Below, one piece after another: positions 10,132-18,291 of a stretch of DNA of 46,646 bases; the first letter of the stretch is position 1, and every line of letters starts with the position of its first letter. Under the pieces are notes generated by a model. It was not told the origin of the DNA. It did no database searches and was given only the letters and a program-made list of their open reading frames with translations. Location of the stretch: the NCBI GenBank assembly GCA_028279045.1, contig JANQSZ010000013.1:1-46646 (forward strand), read 5' to 3'. Made by a program: the position numbers and the translations under genes. This DNA is from Candidatus Nanoarchaeia archaeon (lineage in GTDB: Archaea > Nanobdellota > Nanobdellia > Woesearchaeales > UBA10216).

Positions 10132-10401
10132 ATGGATAACGACGAAATTTTCAACGTGTTTTTTAGAGAGAAGCCAGCTATGATGCTGATCGGCTTGAAG
10201 AATGCAAAAGGTGCAGTCTATGCGTCTTCCCTCGCTAAGTCTGTCGATTGTACGTATTCTCATGTTGTAAAAATTCTGCAAGAGATGCAGAAAGCCGGCT
10301 TGGTAAATTTCGAAAAGCAAGGTCGTCTCAAGCTCCTTACCTTAACCAAGAATGGTCAAGATGTTGCTGAGCACATGGATCAGATCCGAAATCTTCTGTA
10401 G
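10132..10401 (+). CDS. Small winged-helix (MarR/ArsR-like) DNA-binding protein
   Basis: MLIGLKNAKGAVYASSLAKSVDCTYSHVVKILQEMQKAGLVNFEKQGRLKLLTLTKNG. Start chosen at 10132, downstream of the TATA-like element at about 10075-10087. Confidence 0.75.
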   Translation: MDNDEIFNVFFREKPAMMLIGLKNAKGAVYASSLAKSVDCTYSHVVKILQEMQKAGLVNFEKQGRLKLLTLTKNGQDVAEHMDQIRNLL

Positions 10402-10436
10402 ATACCTTTATTAAGCGATATTCTCATTATCACTCT

Positions 10437-11147
10437 ATGGCTCGTGATTCCAAACTTTTGGGCAAAGTCGATAAGCTTCTCAAGAAAGGCTATTTGGTTT
10501 CTGCATTATTGCATGAAATCCTCAAGAGCATTCCTTTAACAGAAATTAACGACAAATACCGAGAGGAATATTTCGAGATCGAGCAAGGCGTAACCAGATT
10601 CGCAGCAGAATGGGATCGCTATCATGAATTATTCTACGCCGATATCCAGCTAGACTCCGACATCAAGAAACATGTCAAGCACCTCAAGTCAGTCTTTAAC
10701 GAGTACAGAAGAAAAGGCCGTCATTTCGGATTTACACCAGCAAGCGTGGACGAGGATGAAGAATACCTGACTAAATACCGAGAAACACTTAAGCAAGAAA
10801 TCCAGCAGGAAGACGAACTTATCGTCGAGATTCAATATGTCTACAGAATTTTCGTCCAGCCAGGACCGTCTGATTATCACAATTGGTTGCAACGTACTGT
10901 CTACGTAACCAGTTCACTTCCAAAAGAACAACGCGACCAGTTCGATCACTGGATGCGCGAACTTATCGGTGTGCTCAAGCAACTAATCGACGCGCTTCGC
11001 GCAGATAGGGACGTAGAATCAGATCTCTACAATAAAATTGATGATCTTTTTGAGCGCCTTGATCACGCAAAGGATGTTCCTGAAGATACAACAAACGATA
11101 TTGTGCAAGCCATAAAGGATCTTGGCGACATCTCTCATGAACTGTAA
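10437..11147 (+). CDS. Hypothetical helical protein (236 aa)
   Basis: Intact ORF rich in charged helical segments; no recognised family. Overlaps the next gene start. Confidence 0.6.
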   Translation: MARDSKLLGKVDKLLKKGYLVSALLHEILKSIPLTEINDKYREEYFEIEQGVTRFAAEWDRYHELFYADIQLDSDIKKHVKHLKSVFNEYRRKGRHFGFTPASVDEDEEYLTKYRETLKQEIQQEDELIVEIQYVYRIFVQPGPSDYHNWLQRTVYVTSSLPKEQRDQFDHWMRELIGVLKQLIDALRADRDVESDLYNKIDDLFERLDHAKDVPEDTTNDIVQAIKDLGDISHEL

Positions 11148-12012
11148 AATTTTCATCGCAGTTTTGTGCTTACTCTTACTTCCAGTAGCGAGTGCTCAAC
11201 TTTCTAACGCAGAAATCGACATTATCATTATCGAGGATAAAGCCGTCGTCACAAAAGAGTATCGTTTTACTCAAGCTGTTGACTTTGAAGAGTTGCTTCC
11301 AGAGGATGCTGTCGGTGTTGAAATCAAAGCAGACAGCACACGTATCACGTCAGATTCCAATCCTGTTCAAATTCCTGGCTCACTCCATGTTACCATTTCC
11401 TATGTAACAAAAGAACCTATCCAAGAAGACAACAGCATGTTCTTCATTGAAGATAACGCGCTTCCGTTTGTTGCGGATTCCATTGACTTGTCAATCACTC
11501 TCCCTGAAAACGTCCGCCTTACAGAGCCACTTTCCTCACCAACCGCTTCAATTATTCCCAAGCCGTCAACATCACAAACAGACGGCCAGTTCCTTATCTT
11601 TACCTGGCAACGTGAGGACATATCTGAACTTCCAGTGTTCATTTCCTATAAGCGCGTAGAAGAGCAGAGCACGCTTGGGTTCCTCATTATTCTCGGAATC
11701 ATCTTTGCAGTAGCAGCAGTAGTCATCAGTTTCATACTCCGCGACAGCGATAAGTCAAAAAAGCCTGATTTTATCTCTTCTCACCTCAAAGAGGATGAAA
11801 TAGTCGTTTTGAACGCATTAAAGATGAAAGAAGGCCAAACTACTCAAGCAACGCTCCGTGTTGTGACCGGTTACTCCAAAGCGAGTTTAAGTCGAATTCT
11901 AAAGGAGCTAGAAGAACGAAATATTGTTCATCGCGAGCAGCAAGGGAATAAGAACATCGTTACCCTCCGAGAAGCGCAATGGAACAAGATTGAACAGAAA
12001 GAAGCCGATTAG
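11137..12012 (+). CDS. Membrane-anchored winged-helix regulator (signal peptide, extracytoplasmic domain, TM, C-terminal HTH)
   Basis: MNCKIFIAVLCLLLLPVASAQ signal; TM TLGFLIILGIIFAVAAVVISFIL; C-terminal DEIVVLNALKMKEGQTTQATLRVVTGYSKASLSRILKELEERNIVHREQQGNKNIVTL wHTH. Confidence 0.75.
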   Translation: MNCKIFIAVLCLLLLPVASAQLSNAEIDIIIIEDKAVVTKEYRFTQAVDFEELLPEDAVGVEIKADSTRITSDSNPVQIPGSLHVTISYVTKEPIQEDNSMFFIEDNALPFVADSIDLSITLPENVRLTEPLSSPTASIIPKPSTSQTDGQFLIFTWQREDISELPVFISYKRVEEQSTLGFLIILGIIFAVAAVVISFILRDSDKSKKPDFISSHLKEDEIVVLNALKMKEGQTTQATLRVVTGYSKASLSRILKELEERNIVHREQQGNKNIVTLREAQWNKIEQKEAD

Positions 12013-12111
12013 GACCCATTCTAACCGCTAGAAACGTCTTGTTTCAGCCCTAACAAATATTGCAGTTCCTGCATTACCCATCCCATCAAGTTACAACGGG
12101 AGGTATCCACA

Positions 12112-13629
12112 ATGAAGATGAAACAATTGATCAGTGTGCTTCTAATGGCGCTAATGGTGCTAAGCTCGCTTAGTGTTGCGCTTGCTCAGGAAGATACTGA
12201 ACTTGTCGATGATGCTGCAGCCGATGAGTTAGCAGATGAATTGACAGAAGATGAATTAGCAGAACTTGAAGAAGAGCTTGAAGATGAAGAGCTTGAACAA
12301 GAAGCTGCAGATGAAATAGTTGACGAAGATCCTGGCGCTGTTTCTGGCGTTGGCCTTGGCTTAAAGAAATTCTTTGAACGTGTTGATGTTGCTCTTACCG
12401 CAGACCAGCGGGAAAAAGCAGAGAAAGAACTTGAGTTCGCACGTCGGAGAATTTTGGAAGCGCGAAAAGCTGCAATGGACGGAAAAGACAATGCCGCTGA
12501 ACGTGCACGGAAAGCTCACGAAGATGCTCTTGCAAAGTGGCAAGAAAGATTCGGTGATGAAAACACCGAAGATTCGTTGACCGCTCGTGAAAGATTGCGA
12601 AAACATCTTGCTCTTGTTCGTGCTGCAAACAACGATCTGGACGAAGATGATCAGATCGATACAGCAACAATCGAAGACAGAATTGAAGCTCGTTTAGAAC
12701 GTGCACGTGCTCGATTGAAAGCTGCTGGTGAATTGACCGACGAGGAAATCGAAGCTGAGATTGATTTACTCGAAGCTGAAATCAATGATAAGATCGACGA
12801 TGTTTCTGACAACATTGCTGAACGTTTAAGCAACTATGCAGATCACGTGCAGGAAATAATCGATAAAAATCGTGCTCGGCTTCGCGAATTTGCTGACGAT
12901 GCAGACGCAGATGACGAACTTGCTCAAAAAAAGATCGAAATCGCAACAGAAAGCTTGAACAAAGCTGAAGAACTTGTTGACGAAGCTCGCAGACACATTG
13001 AAGCTGAAGAGTACCGGCAAGCGCGAACAAAACTATTACGTGCAAAGAAACTTGCGCAATCTCCACTTTTGCGTGCTCGTCTCCGTGCTGCACTAGCAGA
13101 TGCTGAAGACAGACTACGCGACAGAATTCTTGAGGAGAAAGAAGATCTTCGAGAGAAATGGGAAGAGCGCAAGGGCCAGATCAAAGAGGAACTTGATCGT
13201 GTTCGTGTCCAGATAGGCGAGGATCTTGACGGTGAACAGCTTCGAAGACGATTATCTGCTGCTCGTGCTGACGATGTTGACGAAATCATCAAGAGACATC
13301 GTGTACGTCTTGTTGATCGAGATGGTGACGGTGAAGTTGACGGCCGCGTAGTAACTGATGTCCGCATTAAAGGCGATGATGCACTGATTCGAAGAAATGT
13401 TCGTGGTGAGAACGAAGACGGTGACAAAATACATCGTCAAGTTGGTGTCCGCGTTCATGACGGAGAAGTCGTTGACGTCAAAACCCGAAGCAAAATCCGT
13501 GATGCCGCAGGAAACGAAGTAGAGGAAGAGGAAGAATCCGATGATACGGATGAATCAGACAGCACTGATGATTCCGATGACTCAGGCGATTCCAACACCG
13601 ACGCAGCAGGAAACACAGACGACAACTAA
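12112..13629 (+). CDS. Secreted, highly charged coiled-coil protein with acidic C-terminus
   Basis: Signal peptide MKMKQLISVLLMALMVLSSLSVALAQ; long E/K/R/A-rich helix; DRDGDGEVDG Ca-loop-like motif; D/S-rich tail. Upstream GGGAGGT Shine-Dalgarno-like sequence. Confidence 0.7.
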   Translation: MKMKQLISVLLMALMVLSSLSVALAQEDTELVDDAAADELADELTEDELAELEEELEDEELEQEAADEIVDEDPGAVSGVGLGLKKFFERVDVALTADQREKAEKELEFARRRILEARKAAMDGKDNAAERARKAHEDALAKWQERFGDENTEDSLTARERLRKHLALVRAANNDLDEDDQIDTATIEDRIEARLERARARLKAAGELTDEEIEAEIDLLEAEINDKIDDVSDNIAERLSNYADHVQEIIDKNRARLREFADDADADDELAQKKIEIATESLNKAEELVDEARRHIEAEEYRQARTKLLRAKKLAQSPLLRARLRAALADAEDRLRDRILEEKEDLREKWEERKGQIKEELDRVRVQIGEDLDGEQLRRRLSAARADDVDEIIKRHRVRLVDRDGDGEVDGRVVTDVRIKGDDALIRRNVRGENEDGDKIHRQVGVRVHDGEVVDVKTRSKIRDAAGNEVEEEEESDDTDESDSTDDSDDSGDSNTDAAGNTDDN

Positions 13630-13653
13630 GTCGTCTTTTTTCTTATTTTTTTA
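13617..13653 (+). terminator. Terminator-like hairpin plus U-tract, stop codon in loop
   Basis: AGACGAC-AACTAA-GTCGTCT (7-bp arms), followed by a T-rich run. The TAA of the upstream CDS (13627-13629) is in the loop. Confidence 0.6.
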
Positions 13654-13704
13654 TTTTTCATTAACTTTATATACTAAAACTTATTCTATAATACACCTAA
13701 GAAA

Positions 13705-14616
13705 ATGTTTGTAGTGGACGATTCAAAGGGAAAATTGCAATCTCTTCCTGCTTTTGCTATCAAGCCAGGCGAAGCAGGTAACTTTAGTTCTGATCTCGCA
13801 CAGAAGATCATGAAACTACTTGTTAAGAAGCCAATGTACCCTATTGAAATCACCAAAGAACTCAAGGTGCATGAGCAGAAGATATACTATCACATTCGCA
13901 ATCTAGAAAAGATGGGCGCAATCAAGGTTGTGAAGTCAGAACAACGCCAAGGCGCAACTGCAAAGTATTATGCAGCAGTACAACCAGCATTTGTTATTTC
14001 TTTCAAGGATCTAGAAACAGCAACCAAACCATTACACGCCAAGGAACAAACCCCTTTACACCCATTTATCGAAGATGGCTTGTTGAAAGCAAAGATTATT
14101 GTTGGTAGCCCAGATCCGCACGGTCCTGAAAAAGCTCGTGCAAAGGATGGCTACTTTGGCGTCGATCTCGGCTTGTTTCTCGGTACATTTTTGCAGTACA
14201 CTCCACAACTCTCTGTCAAACTCGACACCGAAACACGCGAAGAAGATTTGCAAGACAATCTCATTTTGATCGGCGGCCCTGTCGTAAATCAAGTTACCGG
14301 TAAAGTAAACGCAAAACTCCCAGTGAAGTTTGACGCAAACAACACTATAACGTCAACATTGTCAAAAAATTCCTATCCAGAAGAAGAGATTGGCATTATT
14401 GTGAAAGCAAAGAACCCATTCAACCAGGATAAAGAAGTTCTTGTTGTCGCTGGCAAGCGCCATTCAGGAACGCGCGCAGCTATTCTTGCGTTCATGCGTC
14501 ACTACGATGAATTAATGAAAGGCAACATCCATAAACGTTCCACCCTTGCAAGAGTTGTCGAAGGAATCGATCTCGACTCCGACGGCATTGTCGACGACAT
14601 CGAGTTCAGGGAATAA
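13705..14616 (+). CDS. Winged-helix DNA-binding domain fused to an S-layer-like domain
   Basis: N-term LAQKIMKLLVKKPMYPIEITKELKVHEQKIYYHIRNLEKMGAIKVVKSEQRQGATAKYYAA (wHTH). C-term NLILIGGPVVNQVTGKVN...VLVVAGKRHSGTRAAILAFMRHYDELMKG...VVEGIDLDSDGIVDDIEF resembles archaeal S-layer protein domains. No signal peptide. Confidence 0.7.
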   Translation: MFVVDDSKGKLQSLPAFAIKPGEAGNFSSDLAQKIMKLLVKKPMYPIEITKELKVHEQKIYYHIRNLEKMGAIKVVKSEQRQGATAKYYAAVQPAFVISFKDLETATKPLHAKEQTPLHPFIEDGLLKAKIIVGSPDPHGPEKARAKDGYFGVDLGLFLGTFLQYTPQLSVKLDTETREEDLQDNLILIGGPVVNQVTGKVNAKLPVKFDANNTITSTLSKNSYPEEEIGIIVKAKNPFNQDKEVLVVAGKRHSGTRAAILAFMRHYDELMKGNIHKRSTLARVVEGIDLDSDGIVDDIEFRE

Positions 14617-14646
14617 TTTTTATATCTACTCTTCTTAGCAAGACTT

Positions 14647-15204
14647 ATGTCTCTCGAAGAACAAATTGAAACCGATGATGTTCTAGCGTATCAAATAGCT
14701 GATCGTCTCGGCGGCGTTTTCGATTCACTTACTGCAGATATGGTTTTCGGCGCTATTACCGTTGGCACGATTGCAGTTCTGGTTTACGGAGCAGTGAAAA
14801 TTCAATCATTAATTGCGTGGCGAGATCGCAGGCGCGTTGAATATCTTGACAACAGAACTCCCTTTGTTGCGTTAACAGGATATTCTGCTGTAAACCTTAT
14901 CAGCAAAGCAAAAAGATCGCGCACAGTAGATGCAGGAAGGGTTCGAGGGATAGTCAATCACGAAATAGATTTCACAATGGAAGTTGAAATGTCTGAGCGA
15001 GGGATTGTTGAAATTCCTCTCCCAAAAGATACTTCAGATTTCTACAAAGCATATGGAATCAGAAATCGGAGCGGACTTGTAGGGAAAGATGTCGCAGTGT
15101 ATTTTGATGGAAACAGACCTGCAGCTGTAATCCCGCTAAACATCGGCGCTACCTATACTTCTGCAGATATAGAATTTATTGAAAGAATTACAAAAGATTT
15201 CTAA
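14647..15204 (+). CDS. Hypothetical single-TM protein
   Basis: One hydrophobic segment FGAITVGTIAVLVYGAVKIQSLIAW followed by a soluble domain; no family recognised. Confidence 0.55.
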   Translation: MSLEEQIETDDVLAYQIADRLGGVFDSLTADMVFGAITVGTIAVLVYGAVKIQSLIAWRDRRRVEYLDNRTPFVALTGYSAVNLISKAKRSRTVDAGRVRGIVNHEIDFTMEVEMSERGIVEIPLPKDTSDFYKAYGIRNRSGLVGKDVAVYFDGNRPAAVIPLNIGATYTSADIEFIERITKDF

Positions 15205-15656
15205 CCAATCAACAACTTAATCTTTTCTGGGTCGTATGTCCAGTCCTGCGGTAACTTACCAGTTTTCTTGTAGTATTTTGTAAGTCGTCGGATTTTAGAT
15301 TGTGTTAATTCGTAGCCACGCTTTCCAGGTTGGTCTTGTTTATTTGTTTCAAGGTGTTTCTGGATAAGCAGTGCTTTCTTAATCAATGCAAGAAGATCAT
15401 CAGGTACTTCTGGAGTCAATTTATTAGCGTCCAACACACCAGAAATGCTTTTTCCCGTAACTGCTTTAACATTTGGAATACCATAACTGTCTCGCAAGAT
15501 CATTCCGATCTGTGCAGCGTTATTTCCTTCCTTAGCCAATTTTGTTACCAGCAAAGAAACTTCTTTATCAGAAAGCGAAGACCAGCTAGGCTTTCCGCTA
15601 CGCGTAGGAATGTTACTTCCAGCTTTTCCTTTCTTACGTGAATATCGTCTTGCCAT
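15201..15656 (-). CDS. rps15: 30S ribosomal protein uS15 (archaeal/eukaryotic type)
   Basis: MARRYSRKKGKAGSNIPTR...KPSWSSLSDKEVSLLVTKLAKEGNNAAQIGMILRDSYGIPNVKAVTGKSI...KRGYELTQSKIRRLTKYYKKTGKLPQDWTYDPEKIKLLIG. Start refined to the MARRYS methionine. Confidence 0.95.
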   Translation of the reverse strand: MARRYSRKKGKAGSNIPTRSGKPSWSSLSDKEVSLLVTKLAKEGNNAAQIGMILRDSYGIPNVKAVTGKSISGVLDANKLTPEVPDDLLALIKKALLIQKHLETNKQDQPGKRGYELTQSKIRRLTKYYKKTGKLPQDWTYDPEKIKLLIG

Positions 15657-15787
15657 TGTAGTATTGGAAGAATTCTCTTCCGGAGTAGAGGAGCCGTAAC
15701 CACTCTGCCCTATCATGCTGGAATCCCAGGCCCTTTATAAAGCTTACGTCCAGTTAACTATAAATAAGGCCACCCTACAGCAAGCCT

Positions 15788-16429
15788 ATGGATTCCATTA
15801 CCGCTTCTGAAATGGCCGAGCTTGATAGAGTAATGATCGAGGAGCTGGGTATTGATGTTCCTATCATGATGGAGCACGCAGCCCTTGCTGTAGCTAAATT
15901 AGCAGCTACTCTAACAGAAGGCCACATCACCATCCTTGCTGGCCACGGTAACAACGGTGGAGACGGCCTGGCAGCTGCACGCCATTTGCATATTTGGGGC
16001 TATGATGTTGATGTCTACTGCGCAACATCCCGAGATGCACTCAAGAAAGATCCTGCAAAGCAAGCAGCTATCCTAGAAAGGATGAAAGTTCCTGTACATT
16101 ACAACGCTTCCTTTTTCGAACCAGAAACAGATCTCATTATCGATGCCTTACTTGGTTACAATCTAGAAGGAAACCCCAGAGAAAACTACGCAGCACTAAT
16201 CGAGAAAGCAAATCAGTCAGGAGTGAAGATTCTTGCTGTAGATATCCCTTCTGGTTTGAACGCAACAACCGGCGAAAGTGCAACGCCGTGCATCAAAGCT
16301 ACAGCAACACTCACGCTAAGCGTCGCCAAGTCAGGATTGCTCAAAGCGCCATCGGTAGTTGGCGATATCTCTGTTGGTTACATGTCTGTACCCAAAGAAG
16401 TGTTTGACCGGTTTAACGTGAATCCCTAA
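15788..16429 (+). CDS. nnrE: NAD(P)H-hydrate epimerase (YjeF N-terminal domain)
   Basis: ITILAGHGNNGGDGLAAARHL and ILAVDIPSGLNATTGE motifs. Confidence 0.9.
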   Translation: MDSITASEMAELDRVMIEELGIDVPIMMEHAALAVAKLAATLTEGHITILAGHGNNGGDGLAAARHLHIWGYDVDVYCATSRDALKKDPAKQAAILERMKVPVHYNASFFEPETDLIIDALLGYNLEGNPRENYAALIEKANQSGVKILAVDIPSGLNATTGESATPCIKATATLTLSVAKSGLLKAPSVVGDISVGYMSVPKEVFDRFNVNP

Positions 16430-16555
16430 CTATTCTCCGCCAGAACCTTCATCAGTGCTTTCGGTATCGCCGCCATCAGCGTGTTCAAAGTCCATATGTT
16501 CTTGTAGTTGTTCAGGGTCTTCAAACTCTGTGCCGCATTTCTCGCATGTCGTCAT
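16430..16555 (-). CDS. 41-aa C2H2-type zinc-finger microprotein (not in the ORF track)
   Basis: Hand translation: MTTCEKCGTEFEDPEQLQEHMDFEHADGGDTESTDEGSGGE*. C-X2-C-X12-H-X4-H. Minus-strand TATA-like ATTATATAG at about 16579-16587. Confidence 0.75.
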   Translation of the reverse strand: MTTCEKCGTEFEDPEQLQEHMDFEHADGGDTESTDEGSGGE

Positions 16556-16654
16556 AGTACTGATTAGCCATCTGCACTATATAATTTTACTGCTTCAACC
16601 AGAGTTTAATCCACCATCACAATCCTTAATAAGCAAAAGACTTTCCAAAACAGT

Positions 16655-18283
16655 ATGAAAGCATCTGACTTGATGGTCCGGTGCCTGGAAAAAGAAGGTG
16701 TGCAGCATGTCTTTGGTGTTCCAGGCGAGGAGAATGAAGATCTTCTTTTTTCGTTGCAAGATTCTAAAGTGCAGTTTATACCAACACGGCACGAGCAAGG
16801 AGCTGCGTTCATGGCAGACGTCTACGGACGACTAACCGGGAGAGCAGGTGTGTGCTTAGCAACTCTCGGTCCAGGCGCAACAAACCTTATTACAGGTGTA
16901 GCAGATGCTCATCTCGACAAAAGCCCTGTCGTTGCTATAACAGGACAGGGCGGAGTTGACCGCTTGCACAAAGAAAGCCATCAGTTTATTGACGTTGTCA
17001 ACATGTTCAAACCAATTGTGAAATGGAACGCTTCCATAACACGACCAGAAATCATTCCCGAAGTAGTAAGAAAGGCATTCAAACTTTCTGAATCTGAAAA
17101 ACCCGGTGCAACACACTTCGAACTTCCCGAAGACGTTGCAAAACTAGAAACCGATTCTCCCCCAATGGAGCGAGAACGCGTTCGGAGGCCAGCTGCAGAT
17201 TACAAAGCAGTGGAAAAATCATTCAACATTATAAAAAATGCAAAACGCCCTGTTATTCTTGCAGGTAACGGTGCAATCCGAAAGCTTGCATCGAAGCATT
17301 TGCGCGAGTTCGTAGAAAAAACAAACATTCCTGTTGCATCCACGTTTATGGGAAAAGGTGCAATCTCCGACAAAGCACCACAATCCTTACTCACCCTCGG
17401 TTTGAAGGGAAACGATCACGGCTTGTGCGTCATGAAAGAAGCTGACGTCGTGATCACAATTGGCTACGACATCGCAGAGTACGATCCTGATTTTTGGAAC
17501 ATTGGTGTAGCAAAACAAATCATTGATGTTGATTTTCTTCCAGCAGAAGTATACCAACACTACCAACCTACCGTGGAGGTTGTCGGCGATATCTCTTCTG
17601 CGTTATGGGAGTGGAATAAACGTCTTGACCTCGAACCAATAAAATGCGAAAATTGGTATGGGAAAACTCGAGCAGCAATCCTGGAAGATATTTCTTCGTA
17701 CAGCAACGACGAAGTGTTAACTGTTCCCGGCTCACTAAATGTATTACGAGAAGTAATGCACGATGATGACATTCTTTTATCTGATGTTGGTAGTCACAAA
17801 ATGTGGATTGCCCGCAACTATCCTGCGTATGAGCCCAACACTGTTATTATTTCAAACGGGTTTGCAAGTATGGGTATTGCACTTCCAGGAGGAATCGCTG
17901 CTAAGCTAGCGCACCCTGGCAAGCGTGTGGTTGCGGCAATGGGCGACGGCGGATTCTTGATGAATTCGCAAGAGTTGGAAACTGCAAAGCGGCTCGGTTT
18001 AGGTTATGTCGTTCTTGTCTTCAACGACAACAACTACGGCCTCATCACATGGAAACAAGAAAATCACACCGGTAAATCATTCGGCACAGAATTGACCAAT
18101 CCAAATTTCAAGCAATACGCAGAAAGTTTCGGCATCAAAGGATACGAGCCAAAATCTTATGCAGAACTGAAACAGAATCTTGAGGAAGCAATCAATAGCA
18201 ACGAAGTAACACTTATCGGCGTCAACATCGACGCAAGCGTCAATGCAGCACTATCGAAACGCTTAGCTAACCTAAGCTGTTAG
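16655..18283 (+). CDS. Acetolactate synthase-like thiamine-diphosphate enzyme
   Basis: VFGVPGEENEDLLFSL, RHEQGAAFMADVYGRLTGRAGVCLATLGPGATNLITGVADAHLDKSPVVAITGQ; C-terminal ThDP motif MGDGGFLMNSQELETAKRLGLGYVVLVFNDNNYGLI. Confidence 0.9.
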   Translation: MKASDLMVRCLEKEGVQHVFGVPGEENEDLLFSLQDSKVQFIPTRHEQGAAFMADVYGRLTGRAGVCLATLGPGATNLITGVADAHLDKSPVVAITGQGGVDRLHKESHQFIDVVNMFKPIVKWNASITRPEIIPEVVRKAFKLSESEKPGATHFELPEDVAKLETDSPPMERERVRRPAADYKAVEKSFNIIKNAKRPVILAGNGAIRKLASKHLREFVEKTNIPVASTFMGKGAISDKAPQSLLTLGLKGNDHGLCVMKEADVVITIGYDIAEYDPDFWNIGVAKQIIDVDFLPAEVYQHYQPTVEVVGDISSALWEWNKRLDLEPIKCENWYGKTRAAILEDISSYSNDEVLTVPGSLNVLREVMHDDDILLSDVGSHKMWIARNYPAYEPNTVIISNGFASMGIALPGGIAAKLAHPGKRVVAAMGDGGFLMNSQELETAKRLGLGYVVLVFNDNNYGLITWKQENHTGKSFGTELTNPNFKQYAESFGIKGYEPKSYAELKQNLEEAINSNEVTLIGVNIDASVNAALSKRLANLSC

Positions 18284-18291
18284 GAGGGAAA

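Noticed and set aside
12186-13458. Several minus-strand Ser/Arg-rich ORFs (e.g. SSSSSSSSSSSSANSSS, 12924..13427)
   Set aside because: Antisense of the Glu/Asp-rich coding sequence on +; composition is explained by complementing GAA/GAT-rich codons.
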